A stretch of 64,000 nt of DNA from CAWCDJ01 sp963836015 (GTDB taxonomy: Bacteria; Acidobacteriota; Terriglobia; Bryobacterales; Bryobacteraceae), in assembly GCA_963836015.1 (NCBI GenBank), contig CAWIIF010000009.1, positions 62,001 through 126,000 on the forward strand, given 5' to 3'. Made by a program: the position numbers and the translations under genes. Below the pieces are notes generated by a model that was not told the origin of the DNA, did no database searches, and saw nothing but the letters and a program-made list of their open reading frames with translations. How positions within the stretch are numbered: the stretch's first letter is position 1; each line of letters starts with the position of its first letter. Below, piece by piece: positions 1-8,793 of the stretch.

Positions 1-177
1 GGCGGGCTGGCGCCTGGCAAGGCGCTTCTCGTTGTTTTCGCGTTCGATGGCGAACTGCAGGCAGCGCGCCATCCGTTCGAGAGTCAACGCCTGTCTTCGC
101 CGCCGCCGCAAATAAGCCAGCAGGGCCGTATCGGCGAGGGCCAAGAGCATGAAGAGTAGTGCGTCCGGAAAGCCCAT
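1..177 (-). CDS. Small membrane-anchored protein, 3' part cut by window edge
   Basis: An open frame of 59 codons starts at ATG 177 and runs off the left edge. The first 22 residues are hydrophobic (a run such as ALLFMLLALADTALLAYL) and are followed at once by five arginines, which is the charge pattern of one N-terminal membrane segment with the rest in the cytoplasm. The remainder is charged and probably helical. No domain is recognised. It lies downstream of the S9 peptidase on the same strand, 96 bases away. The ATG has no clear Shine-Dalgarno sequence, so the start is tentative. Confidence 0.45.
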   Translation of the reverse strand, partial: MGFPDALLFMLLALADTALLAYLRRRRRQALTLERMARCLQFAIERENNEKRLARRQPA

Positions 178-225
178 GGCTCGATCATAGTCTCGACCGG
201 CTTTTCGTGGGACCCCATTTGGTAA

Positions 226-239
226 TACCGCGGTACCGC
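226..239. promoter_or_regulatory. Two overlapping perfect palindromes between two minus-strand genes
   Basis: TACCGCGGTA (226-235) and GCGGTACCGC (230-239) are each perfect 10-base palindromes and share six bases. They lie in the 96-base gap between the end of the S9 peptidase and the start of the small membrane protein, so they could be an operator for the latter. In GC-rich DNA short palindromes are frequent, so this is only a candidate. Confidence 0.2.
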
Positions 240-273
240 AGTACAAAAGGGGTGGAATGGAACTTTCGCCGAT

Positions 274-2916
274 TTAGGGCAGTAGTTCCCCGGTCATGAG
301 GGCTCCCCCCATGGCTGCGATTACGCTCTCGAACTTTACTGCCTGGCGGCCTTCCCTGGCGATCCACAGCGTTTCGTGATCGGGGCCGCCCTCGGCCGAG
401 GTGATCTCCACCTTGAAGGCCTCGAACCGCCCTGCCGGAACGGTGACGCATTCGGATCCGACCACCTTCAACTGCAGCAGCTTCGGCTTCTGCTTCTGGA
501 GGTCGAAGTTGCGGAAGGTCGCGGAGTAACCCTCCGCCAGCGGCAGTGCGGCGAAGACCTGCGGCGAGCCGACGGGCGAAGCAAACACCGGGCCGCCGAG
601 TTCGGCATCAATCGGCGTTTCCTCTCCGTTCATGCTCATCGTGCCGGTTACGCGGTTCTCCGCAAATTCCATACGGATCCTGACCGGCCCCTGCGTCACC
701 AGGCGCTTGCGCGGAATGAGCGTTCCCTTCTCGACCGTAACGGAATCGGTGGCCTCGCCCATAGGCGTCTGCGAAGTGTTCACGATGGTCCACGCAACTC
801 CGTCTTCCCTGATCTCGATGGCGGTCTGGACCGGTATTTCCTGGCCGCCGGCGGCCAGCTTCGCCTGGTACTTGTAGGTCCCTGGCTTCAGATCCACGGC
901 GGGTTGAGGCACTCCCACGGAGGCGGCGTCCACTTTCTTCGTGAGCGTCACGGTCTTCGGATCGACCGTAATCTCGGCCAGCCGCTGGACCACTTCCGGG
1001 GTTCCGCCCTCCTGGAAGCGGCCCTCGAGGTGTTTGGCCAGGAACTTTTCGGCGGCCATGAACATCGCCATGTTGTTCACCGGCCGGGCGAAGCCGTGGC
1101 CCTCATCGGGCGCCAGCACATACTCCACGGGGAAGCCGCGGTCGCGCAGCGCGATCACGATCTGTTCCGCCTCGCCGCGGGTCACGCGCGGATCGTTGGC
1201 CCCCTGCACCACCAGCAGCGGCGTTTCGATTTTGCCCGCCGAGTGCAGCGGAGAGCGCTCGGTCATCCAGGCTTCCCCTTCGGGCGTGTGCGGATCGGCC
1301 ATGCGGGCGTACATCATCTTGCGCCCGGCCTCCCAATACGGCGGAATGGAATCGAGCAGCGTCAGCAGGTTCGACGGTCCCACGATATCCACGGCGGCGC
1401 GGTATAGCTCGGGGGTGAAGGCCACGCCCGCCAGTGCGGCATAGCCGCCGTACGATCCGCCCAGAATGCCGATGCGTTTCGGATCGGCCGTGCCCTGCTC
1501 GATCAGGTATCGCACGCCCCAGGTGATGTCGTCCTGCATTTTGCGTCCCCACTCGCCGTTGCCGGCGTTGAGGAATTTCTTGCCATACCCGGTGGAGCCG
1601 CGAAAATTCGGCATCAGCACGGCGTATCCGCGATTGGCGAAGAACTGCGCCATGGGATTGTATCCCCATCCGTCGCGCGCCCACGGCCCACCGTGCGGCA
1701 CGATCAGGGCGGGGAGGCTCTCCGCCGGCACGCCCTTGGGTAGCGTCAGGTATGCCGGAATCTCGAGCCCGTCCGACGACGGATAACGCACCGGCTGCAT
1801 GGAGGCGAGGGCTTCGCGCGGAACCTTCTCCCGCACCTTGTACTGCAGCTCGAGCGTTTTAGCGTTGCGGTCGAACAGGTAGGTCTCCCCGGGTTCGGTA
1901 TCGCTGAAGGCGTTGATCAGCCATCGCTGCTCGTCGTGCGTGCGCGATCCGATGGAGATCTCGCGGCCCGGCAGCCGGGACTTCAGCCAGCCGTAGTCGC
2001 TTTCATAGGCCTGATCCTTAAAGTAGAGGCGGACGCGATCGTCGCGGTAGGCGGTGACGACCATGTCGTCGGTGACTTCGGAGAAGATCGCGGAGCCGAA
2101 GTCGACGCGCCCCAGGGGGTCGGACTCGACCGGGTCGATCGTGCCGGCCGCGGGGTCGAAGAGAACCAGCGTGGTCAGGTCGAGGGCGTCTCCGTGGTTG
2201 GTCTCCATGTAGACCCGCTTGCCGTCCTTGTGAAATCGCAGCGGCGAGCAGGTCTCGAACACATTGCAGGAGTAGACCTTGGTGAAGCCCTCGGGGTCCA
2301 CGCGCAGCACCTCGGTATCGCCATTATTGGCGGAGCGAAGTGCGAGCCTCAGGTTCCCCAGGAGGTCGAATTCCCAGCCCGCGATGCGCTCGGTGTTCTG
2401 TCGGATCAGAGTCTTCTCACCGGTCGCGATCTTCACCTCGTAGAGGTCGTGCCACGACTTGTCGCGGTCGTTGATGCCGATAAAGACGACGTCCGGGCGG
2501 CTCTTGGGGGCGGCGTAGAGCTGCACCGCCACGCCCGTCAGCCCGGTGAGGTCGCGAGACGGCGGAGCAGGCGCGCCCTCCGCCGCGGGGGCCGACGGAT
2601 CGACAGCGTAGAGGTTGTAGTTCTCGTCGCCGTCATTATCCTTGACGTAGCAGATGAACCTGCTGTCTCGGGTCCACAGGTAGGCCGGCACCGGGCGCCT
2701 GGTTTCCGTGGTGAGCAGGCGCGCGGCGGTGAAGGGCTCGGCGGCCGCTTTGACCCATACGTTTAGGGTGTTGTTCCACGGCTTGAGGAACGCAATGAAC
2801 CGGCCGTCGGGAGAAAGCTGGGCCGCGGCGATCTCCGGATTGCCGAACAGCAGTTCCCGATCGATCAGCGGGGGCAGGCCCTGGCTTCCAGAATTCTTGT
2901 CCTGTGCGGAGAGCAT
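274..2916 (-). CDS. S9 family serine peptidase (prolyl oligopeptidase type) with C-terminal extension
   Basis: The protein is 880 residues if started at ATG 2916 (MLSAQDKNSG); the frame is open further upstream but that part only shadows the divergent gene. The N-terminal 400 residues look like a TolB/WD40-like propeller (SPDGRF, TRDSRFICY). A prolyl-oligopeptidase hydrolase domain follows, with the nucleophile in GGSYGG near residue 487, the acid in NDPRV near 574 and the histidine in EGHGF near 606. It should cleave short peptides after the propeller filters substrates. Unlike ordinary S9 enzymes it carries about 230 further residues after the hydrolase, rich in beta strands (for example AGRFEAFKVEI), resembling DUF3108-type lipocalin-like domains. 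No signal peptide is seen, so it may be cytoplasmic. Confidence 0.9.
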   Translation of the reverse strand: MLSAQDKNSGSQGLPPLIDRELLFGNPEIAAAQLSPDGRFIAFLKPWNNTLNVWVKAAAEPFTAARLLTTETRRPVPAYLWTRDSRFICYVKDNDGDENYNLYAVDPSAPAAEGAPAPPSRDLTGLTGVAVQLYAAPKSRPDVVFIGINDRDKSWHDLYEVKIATGEKTLIRQNTERIAGWEFDLLGNLRLALRSANNGDTEVLRVDPEGFTKVYSCNVFETCSPLRFHKDGKRVYMETNHGDALDLTTLVLFDPAAGTIDPVESDPLGRVDFGSAIFSEVTDDMVVTAYRDDRVRLYFKDQAYESDYGWLKSRLPGREISIGSRTHDEQRWLINAFSDTEPGETYLFDRNAKTLELQYKVREKVPREALASMQPVRYPSSDGLEIPAYLTLPKGVPAESLPALIVPHGGPWARDGWGYNPMAQFFANRGYAVLMPNFRGSTGYGKKFLNAGNGEWGRKMQDDITWGVRYLIEQGTADPKRIGILGGSYGGYAALAGVAFTPELYRAAVDIVGPSNLLTLLDSIPPYWEAGRKMMYARMADPHTPEGEAWMTERSPLHSAGKIETPLLVVQGANDPRVTRGEAEQIVIALRDRGFPVEYVLAPDEGHGFARPVNNMAMFMAAEKFLAKHLEGRFQEGGTPEVVQRLAEITVDPKTVTLTKKVDAASVGVPQPAVDLKPGTYKYQAKLAAGGQEIPVQTAIEIREDGVAWTIVNTSQTPMGEATDSVTVEKGTLIPRKRLVTQGPVRIRMEFAENRVTGTMSMNGEETPIDAELGGPVFASPVGSPQVFAALPLAEGYSATFRNFDLQKQKPKLLQLKVVGSECVTVPAGRFEAFKVEITSAEGGPDHETLWIAREGRQAVKFESVIAAMGGALMTGELLP

Positions 2917-2960
2917 ACGATTCAGGTTACGAGAGGAACATTCTGAATCATAACAGGGGC

Positions 2961-2989
2961 CTGACGGTGTAGGCCGGGGGTTGTATGAT
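2961..2989 (+). promoter_or_regulatory. Sigma-70-type promoter for the DoxX-like gene
   Basis: CTGACG (2961-2966) and TATGAT (2984-2989) are separated by exactly 17 bases and match the housekeeping consensus at 4 of 6 and 5 of 6 positions. They point towards the gene starting at GTG 3064, which also has GAGGAG six bases upstream. Confidence 0.45.
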
Positions 2990-3063
2990 GGATTCCGAAT
3001 CGCAGCGGAGGATGGGTCTTCGGCTCCGGGCGGACCCGCACACCGCACGATGAGGAGTCGAGA

Positions 3064-3429
3064 GTGAGTATTGCGTATCTCGCGATTACGGCGGCCGTGG
3101 CGATCTTTGCCGTGATTTCCGGCATCGGCAAGATCCGGCGCGATCCGCACCAGGTGATCGGTGGTCCACGAAACGGTGGGGGTGCCGTTGCAGTACTTTC
3201 CGTATCTGGCGGCGTGCGAGTTTGCCGGGGCGTTGGGCCTGGCGATCGGGCTTCTGGCTGCCTCGCGCTGGGAGCGGCGGCGGCCGTGGGCCTGGTGCTT
3301 TATTTCCTGGGGGCGGTGGCGTCGCACCTGCGGGTCGGCGATGTGAAGGGTGTGGGGCCGGCCGCGTTTATGTTAACGCTGGCGGCGGGGGCGCTGGTGC
3401 TGCGGATGCTGACGTGGAGGGCGGGGTAG
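3064..3429 (+). CDS. DoxX-like (DoxX_2) membrane protein with a compensated double frameshift
   Basis: The gene starts at GTG 3064 behind GAGGAG and stays open for 121 codons, but only its two ends read as a DoxX-family protein. Residues 1-31 (a first membrane segment, then KIRRDPHQV) and the end (from AVGLVLYFLGAVASHL onward) are in the annotated frame. The conserved middle, HETVGVPLQYFPYLAACEF, is in the next frame. An extra G near 3160 and a missing C near 3264-3268 restore a continuous DoxX-like protein with four membrane segments. As written, about 35 central residues are scrambled. DoxX-like proteins are small inner-membrane proteins of uncertain function. It is either a decayed gene whose frame was rescued or two base-call errors. 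Confidence 0.7.
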   Translation: MSIAYLAITAAVAIFAVISGIGKIRRDPHQVIGGPRNGGGAVAVLSVSGGVRVCRGVGPGDRASGCLALGAAAAVGLVLYFLGAVASHLRVGDVKGVGPAAFMLTLAAGALVLRMLTWRAG

Positions 3430-3445
3430 GAGTCTCCGGCAGGAT

Positions 3446-4390
3446 ATGCGCTTACACGATTACGCACCCCGGCCCGCGCACCTCAAATGGCTCCTCGATT
3501 CTGACCCGGCCATCCGCTGGCAGGTCATGAGGGACCTTACCGGTGAAACCCCCGACGCGATTGCAGCCGAGCGGTCTCGCGTCGCAACCGAAGGCTGGGG
3601 AGCCCAACTTCTCGCCCTCCAATCTCCTGCCGGCAACTGGGGCGGGCCGAAGGAGGACCGAGGCTTGTTGATTACCCTCTACACTCTCGTCGCCTTGAAG
3701 GACCTCGGTCTCGACCCCGCCAGTAAGCAGGCACGCAAAATGATCGACCGGGTCGACAAGCGGCTCGTGTTTAAGCCGCTCAACAACCGGCCTTACCTTC
3801 ACGGCGAAACGGAGCCCTGCATCAACGGCAGAATCCTCGCCATCGGCTCGTATTTCAAAGAACCGAACGACGCACTGGCCAATCAACTCCTGGACGAGCA
3901 GCTCGAAGATGGCGGCTGGAACTGCGAAGCGCCCAAAAGCCGGCGCTCTTCGTTCCATACCACCATCTGCGTGCTCGAAGGACTGCTCGAATACGAGCGA
4001 GCAGGGCGCCAATCGGCGGCCGTCACCAGGGCCCGCAAGAGGGCCGAAAACTATCTGCTCGAGCGCCGCATGTTCCGCTCGCTTCGAACCGGCGAAGTCA
4101 TCGACAAACGCTGGCTCCGCTTCTCGTTCCCGACGTTTTGGCACTACGACGTCTTGCGCGGACTCGATTATCTGCGGCATGCGGGAATCAAACCGGACAG
4201 CCGCGTCAGCGACGCCATCGAAACCGTGATTGAGCGCCGCCACCAGAATGGGCGCTGGCCGCTCAACCTCCTGCATCCCGAACATATTCCATTGCAGATG
4301 GAGACCGGTGTCGGCAGGGCAAGCCGCTGGAACACGCTGCGCGCTCTCCGGGTTCTGCGTTGGTATGACAAATCGACGGGGCAGTTGTGA
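3446..4390 (+). CDS. Squalene-cyclase-like alpha/alpha-toroid protein
   Basis: This 314-residue protein begins 16 bases after the DoxX-like gene. It contains three repeats resembling the QW motifs of terpene cyclases and prenyltransferases: LQSPAGNWGGP near residue 57, LEDGGWNCEA near 152 and HQNGRWPLN near 268. Between them lie helical segments, so the fold is likely an alpha/alpha toroid. At half the length of squalene-hopene cyclase, and with no DxDD acid motif visible, it is probably not an active triterpene cyclase. Proteins of this type are usually annotated only by fold. It has no signal peptide. Substrate and role are unknown. Confidence 0.7.
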   Translation: MRLHDYAPRPAHLKWLLDSDPAIRWQVMRDLTGETPDAIAAERSRVATEGWGAQLLALQSPAGNWGGPKEDRGLLITLYTLVALKDLGLDPASKQARKMIDRVDKRLVFKPLNNRPYLHGETEPCINGRILAIGSYFKEPNDALANQLLDEQLEDGGWNCEAPKSRRSSFHTTICVLEGLLEYERAGRQSAAVTRARKRAENYLLERRMFRSLRTGEVIDKRWLRFSFPTFWHYDVLRGLDYLRHAGIKPDSRVSDAIETVIERRHQNGRWPLNLLHPEHIPLQMETGVGRASRWNTLRALRVLRWYDKSTGQL

Positions 4391-4487
4391 CTTGGGTAAT
4401 TTGTCGGTCCTAATCTGGGCTCGCGTCGCGTCGACGTAATCGAGTACCTGCAAGTGTCTCCGGCTTGCCGGCCCCGACCTCGGGTGA

Positions 4488-5444
4488 TTACCCTGCCTTT
4501 GATACGAGCAAGAAGACAATTGCGTCATCGCTGTCCGCGAAGACCCGGCAGCCGGCCACGTCGCCGGAGGGAAGCGCGTCGGCCAATGCCCGCATATCGG
4601 CGTGATTGCGGTAGATCAGGTGCCAGTCCATGAACGCTTCCATGTAGCCGCAATCCCGCACCCCGGTCAGGAAATTCGGAATCAGCATCAACCCTCCGGG
4701 ACGCGTCATGTCGAACATGCGGCGCGTGAGCGCGGCGGCCACCGGCGTATTGAGGTAGTCGAAGAGGCCGGCCGCATAGACGAAGTCGAACTGGCCCGGA
4801 TTCAGCTTCCCGGAGAGGATCTGCCGCACCGAGCCATCCACGGTTCGAATCCCGAGGTGCGCGTAGTCTCGGGCCACGACCTTCAGGCTGGCTTCGTCCT
4901 GGTCCAGCGCCACGAAATCCCTGATCCTGCCGGTCTGCACGGCATCGGACAGCTCCGCTTCGCGCAGGTGGCCGGCGGCCAGCGCCAGTACCGCGGCCTC
5001 GCCGCCTGCGGTCACGCGGTCGATCAAGCCCGCGATCAGTTGGCGGCGGTAGCGGACCGCGCGCGCGGAAGGACGCGTGCCCATATATTCAAAGATGGCG
5101 CGGCCCAGCGGGGTGGCCTCCCGCGCGGCCTGGACCGCCTCGCCCAAACCGTAGATGTAGTCCATCATGACCGCGTCTCCGGCATAGCCGCGCGGCTTGG
5201 AGAACGCGCGGTACGTGAAGGGATCCTGGTGCAGGAGACGCCGCACCGGGTGGTTCAGGCAGGCGCGCCCGTATCCCGGCCAGGCCTCGGATTCTTCCTC
5301 GCGGCGGATTCTCAAGTCTTCGAACAGCTCCTCCAGCCCGAGCGCGATGCGCCCTTCCTGAAGCCGGTCATGTACGATGTCCAGCGCGGGTTTTTCCCCT
5401 ACCAGCGGTGCGCTCAATGTGACGATGTTGCTTAAGGTCTGCAT
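4488..5444 (-). CDS. Class I SAM-dependent methyltransferase-like protein
   Basis: The 318-residue protein starts at ATG 5444 behind a strong AGGAGGAG. The N-terminal 130 residues are helical and contain a YRAFSKPRGYAGD stretch. The Rossmann methyltransferase core follows: motif I is replaced by the glycine-poor VLALAAGHLREAEL near residue 157, the acidic motif II is VALDQDEASL near 193, and later come FDFVYAAGLFDYL and TRPGGLMLIPNF. This arrangement resembles the PhcB-like enzymes that methylate fatty-acid-derived signals in Ralstonia, but similarity in the core does not establish the substrate. The gene is convergent with the toroid protein and divergent from the ECF sigma factor. Confidence 0.65.
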   Translation of the reverse strand: MQTLSNIVTLSAPLVGEKPALDIVHDRLQEGRIALGLEELFEDLRIRREEESEAWPGYGRACLNHPVRRLLHQDPFTYRAFSKPRGYAGDAVMMDYIYGLGEAVQAAREATPLGRAIFEYMGTRPSARAVRYRRQLIAGLIDRVTAGGEAAVLALAAGHLREAELSDAVQTGRIRDFVALDQDEASLKVVARDYAHLGIRTVDGSVRQILSGKLNPGQFDFVYAAGLFDYLNTPVAAALTRRMFDMTRPGGLMLIPNFLTGVRDCGYMEAFMDWHLIYRNHADMRALADALPSGDVAGCRVFADSDDAIVFLLVSKAG

Positions 5445-5484
5445 GTCTCCTCCTGCAACGTAGTGCGCAGAACCGGGTGCAAAA

Positions 5485-5518
5485 CCCTATACGCCTCGCA
5501 AATTTTTTGCCCTATAAT
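5485..5518 (+). promoter_or_regulatory. Consensus -10 element upstream of the ECF sigma gene
   Basis: TATAAT at 5513-5518 is a perfect -10 hexamer 17 bases before the ATG of the sigma factor. A good -35 hexamer is not visible. The seven bases CCCTATA occur twice, at 5485-5491 and 5510-5516, 25 bases apart, and the second copy overlaps the -10 element; this could be an activator or self-recognition site. Confidence 0.35.
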
Positions 5519-5535
5519 CTCCGTCTGGAGATGGC

Positions 5536-6117
5536 ATGGAAGAAGCGCAATTCATCCCGGTGACGGTCTTGCTGCGGAATTGGCGGCAGGGCGACGAGGC
5601 TGCTCTGGCCCAAGTGGCCGGGATGGTGGATCGTGAATTGCGCCGGCTGGCTGCCTCCTACCTGCGGCGCGAACGGCCCGGGCACATCCTGCAGCCGACG
5701 GCTCTGGTAAATGAAGCCTTCTTGCGCCTGATGGGCCCTGGCGCGCAGCAGGATTGGGAGAGCCGGTCCCACTTCATCGGAATTGTCGCCCAGCACATGC
5801 GCCAGGTCCTTGTGGATTATGCCCGCCGCCAGCGGGCCGCCAAGCGCGGCGCGGGAGCGACCATGATTTCGCTCGACGATTCCGCTGCGGTGGCCAGTCC
5901 CAGGTCCGTGGATCTGCTGGCCCTGGATGAAGCCCTGGAAAAGCTGGCGGCCCTCGATGCCCGAAAGGCGCGCGCCATGGAATTGAAATTCTTCGGCGGC
6001 CTGGCGATGGCGGAGATCGCCGAGGTGCTCAGCGTCAGCCTCAAGACCGTGGAGAAGGACGTCCGCCTGGGCGCGGCATGGCTCCGCTCCGCCCTGAGCG
6101 CGCAGCCGGCGGTATGA
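5536..6117 (+). CDS. ECF sigma factor, acidobacterial Sig-70_X6 type (TIGR02999-like)
   Basis: The 193-residue protein has the two-part architecture of ECF sigma factors. Region 2 covers roughly residues 20-95 (QPTALVNEAFLRL, then SHFIGIVAQHMRQVLVDYARR). Region 4 covers about 130-187, with a helix-turn-helix around LAMAEIAEVLSVSLKTVEKDV. The QPTALVNEAFLRL signature is typical of the subfamily found next to Ser/Thr kinases in Acidobacteria and Planctomycetes. The start ATG 5536 has TGGAG five bases upstream. Its stop overlaps the start of the following kinase gene (ATGA), so the two are translationally coupled; such kinases are thought to control these sigma factors in place of a classical anti-sigma factor. 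Confidence 0.9.
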   Translation: MEEAQFIPVTVLLRNWRQGDEAALAQVAGMVDRELRRLAASYLRRERPGHILQPTALVNEAFLRLMGPGAQQDWESRSHFIGIVAQHMRQVLVDYARRQRAAKRGAGATMISLDDSAAVASPRSVDLLALDEALEKLAALDARKARAMELKFFGGLAMAEIAEVLSVSLKTVEKDVRLGAAWLRSALSAQPAV

Positions 6118-8786
6118 GCCCAGAGCGTTTTCGGAGGATGGAGGCGCTCTACGATGCCGCCGCCGCCCTGGACGCCGCCGAGCGTACCCGCTTCATCAAT
6201 GAGCAGTGCGCCGGCGAGGAGGATCTGCGTCGGGAGCTGATGGCCGCGTTTGGCGACGCGGGCAGCGGCTTGACCGGCATCGTGGAGCACGGCGCGGCGG
6301 CAGTCGCGGAGAGCGACGACAACTGGGCCGGACGCCGCATGGGTCCCTACCGCATCGAGCGCCCGCTGGGGCGCGGCGGCATGGGCGCGGTCTATCTGGC
6401 CATCCGGGATGACGATGAGTTCCATAAAGAAGTCGCCATCAAGACCCTCAAGTTCGAGTTGGGCGGCTCCGAGCGGTTGCGATTCCGGCACGAGCGGCAG
6501 ATCCTGGCGCACCTGGAGCACCCCCATATCGCCCGGCTGCTCGACGGCGGCACGACCGAACACGGCACGCCCTACATCGTGCTGGAGTACGTCGCGGGAG
6601 TCGAGATCACCGCCTGGTGCGAACAGCAGCAGCTTTCCATCGAGCAGCGCCTGCGCCTCTTCCGGCAGGTCTGCGAGGCCGTGCAATACGCGCATCAACA
6701 CCTGGTGGTGCACCGCGACATCAAGCCCGGCAATATCCTGGTGACGCCCGATGGCGTTCCCAAGCTGCTCGACTTCGGAATCGCCAAGCTGCTGGATTCC
6801 AGCGTGGAAATGGGGCCGCAACCCATCGCGACCGCTACCGGGGTTCGGCTCATGACGCCCGACTATGCCAGCCCCGAGCAGGTTCGCGGCGAGGCGGTCT
6901 CCACCGCCACCGACGTCTATTCCCTCGGCGCCGTGCTTTACCAGTTGCTCACCGGGCAGCGCCCCCACGCCCTCCGGAACTACGATGCGGTCGAGATCGC
7001 GCGCGTGGTCTGCCAGGCGGAAACCCGCCCCCCGAGCGCGCTGGGCGACCGCCGGTTGCGCGGCGACCTCGACAATATCGTCCTCAAGGCGATGCACAAG
7101 GACCCGGCGCGCCGCTATGCATCGGTCGTAGAAATGTCCGAAGACATCCGCCGCCAGCTGGCAGGGCTGCCCATCACCGCCCGGGCGGACACGACGACGT
7201 ACCGGGCCGTGAAGTTCGTGCGGCGGCACCGGCTGGGCGTGGCGGCCGTGGTTGCGGTGGTCGCCGCGCTGGCTGCTGGAGTGGCGGTTTCCCTTCACGA
7301 GGCCCGCGTTGCTGAGCGGCGCTTCGCCCAGGTCCGCGAGCTGGCGAGCACGTTTCTGTTCCAGTTCTACGACGAGGTGACACCGCTGCCCGGATCGACC
7401 AAAGTGCGCGCGTCGATCGTCGACACGGCACGCAAATACCTCGACGGTCTGGCGAAGGAGGCGGGCAACGACAAGGGATTGATCTTGGAGCTGGCCCAGG
7501 CCTATCAGCGTTTGGGAACCGTCCAGAGCTCGAGGGGCGCGAGCCTCGGCCAATTGGAACAGGCGCGGCGCAGCTACCGGCAATCTCTGGATCTCTATGC
7601 CCGGCTGCCGGTGAACCGGAGCTCATCATCGGACTTGCGCTGCAAGGTCGCGGATGTCCTGCACGCTTTCGAGCGGCTGGAGTACGATGCCTACCGCGAA
7701 GATCTGGCCGAACCGATGGCACGAAGAATGCTCGACCTTCTGGAGGGTGGCGCGCAGGATTCTGCGATCCGCGTGTGGCACGCGCGCGCCGAGTCCGACC
7801 TCGCGGAGATCCGGCTGCGGCGGGGCGATACTGCGCAAGCGCAAGTCCTGCAGGAGTCTGCCAGGAAGACTCTCCTTGATCTCCAATCCTCCGGATACCG
7901 CGACCCCGGCCTGCAGCCGGACATCGATACTGTGGAGCAGCGCCTGGCGAAAACCAAAATTTCCTCGGGCGACCTCGACGGAGCTGCGAGCCTCTTTCAG
8001 AAGCTGCTGGAGCGTACGCCACCTTGCGGTCCACAAAGGCCGCCCACGCGCGATTGTGGAAACCTGGCTGTTCTGCTGAGTTGGACCGGTGACCTGTACG
8101 GGGCCATGGGCCGGCCCAGCCTCGGCGAACCGGAGAAGGCCGCCGTCTTTTACCAGCAGGCGCTCGATATCGAGGAACGTGTGGCCGCGCAGGATTCGCA
8201 CAACCGCCAGGCGCAGTTCAAGCTTGCCGCGCGTTGCGGCAAGCTGGGGGATGCGGTGTGGAGGTCGGATCCCAAGCGGGCGCTTGCCTTGTATGAGCGG
8301 GCACTGACCACCGCGCGGGCGCTGGCTTCCAGGGAGCAGTTCCACATTTTGCGGGAGGCGTATCTGGAAGCTAGCAGTCGACCCCTCATCCAGCTCGGCC
8401 GAACAGCCGAAGCGCGCAGGGCCGTGACGGAACTTATGGAACTGGCGCGCACCGATCCCATCCCCACGGAGTACGCCGACCGGCTTGGCGATCTCACGGT
8501 CCGGACGCTGTGGCCGCGTCTGCTGGCAGCCGAGGGCAAGCTGGGGGAAGCCAGGCGAATGCTCGAGGCCCTTATCCAGGAAGCCGGGAAACTGCGCGCC
8601 GAGCACACTACCGACCTCGGACCGGTGAACCTGATTTCCGGTTGTTACCGGAATCTCGCCTCGATCACCACCGGGCCGGAGCGCCGCGAAGCGTTGCTCC
8701 GCAGCGCCGCCGCCTGGCATTCCTGGCCCGCCACCAGCTTCACCCGGCGCGAAGAACAGAAGGACCTCGCGGCGGCGAACCGGTAG
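6114..8786 (+). CDS. Serine/threonine protein kinase with transmembrane segment and TPR-like C-terminus
   Basis: The protein is 890 residues when started at the ATG that overlaps the sigma-factor stop. After a 75-residue helical leader, the kinase domain starts at YRIERPLGRGGMGAVY (about 78). The ATP-binding lysine is in VAIKTL near 109, the catalytic loop HRDIKPGNIL near 200, the metal-binding DFGIAKLL near 220 and the activation-segment SPEQV near 260. All key residues are present, so it should be active. One membrane segment lies near 372-395, after VKFVRRHRLG. The 490 residues beyond it are helical repeats of TPR type, predicted to be outside the cytoplasm. It probably senses an external signal and phosphorylates the partner sigma factor. 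Confidence 0.88.
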   Translation: MSPERFRRMEALYDAAAALDAAERTRFINEQCAGEEDLRRELMAAFGDAGSGLTGIVEHGAAAVAESDDNWAGRRMGPYRIERPLGRGGMGAVYLAIRDDDEFHKEVAIKTLKFELGGSERLRFRHERQILAHLEHPHIARLLDGGTTEHGTPYIVLEYVAGVEITAWCEQQQLSIEQRLRLFRQVCEAVQYAHQHLVVHRDIKPGNILVTPDGVPKLLDFGIAKLLDSSVEMGPQPIATATGVRLMTPDYASPEQVRGEAVSTATDVYSLGAVLYQLLTGQRPHALRNYDAVEIARVVCQAETRPPSALGDRRLRGDLDNIVLKAMHKDPARRYASVVEMSEDIRRQLAGLPITARADTTTYRAVKFVRRHRLGVAAVVAVVAALAAGVAVSLHEARVAERRFAQVRELASTFLFQFYDEVTPLPGSTKVRASIVDTARKYLDGLAKEAGNDKGLILELAQAYQRLGTVQSSRGASLGQLEQARRSYRQSLDLYARLPVNRSSSSDLRCKVADVLHAFERLEYDAYREDLAEPMARRMLDLLEGGAQDSAIRVWHARAESDLAEIRLRRGDTAQAQVLQESARKTLLDLQSSGYRDPGLQPDIDTVEQRLAKTKISSGDLDGAASLFQKLLERTPPCGPQRPPTRDCGNLAVLLSWTGDLYGAMGRPSLGEPEKAAVFYQQALDIEERVAAQDSHNRQAQFKLAARCGKLGDAVWRSDPKRALALYERALTTARALASREQFHILREAYLEASSRPLIQLGRTAEARRAVTELMELARTDPIPTEYADRLGDLTVRTLWPRLLAAEGKLGEARRMLEALIQEAGKLRAEHTTDLGPVNLISGCYRNLASITTGPERREALLRSAAAWHSWPATSFTRREEQKDLAAANR

Positions 8787-8793
8787 CGCCTGC

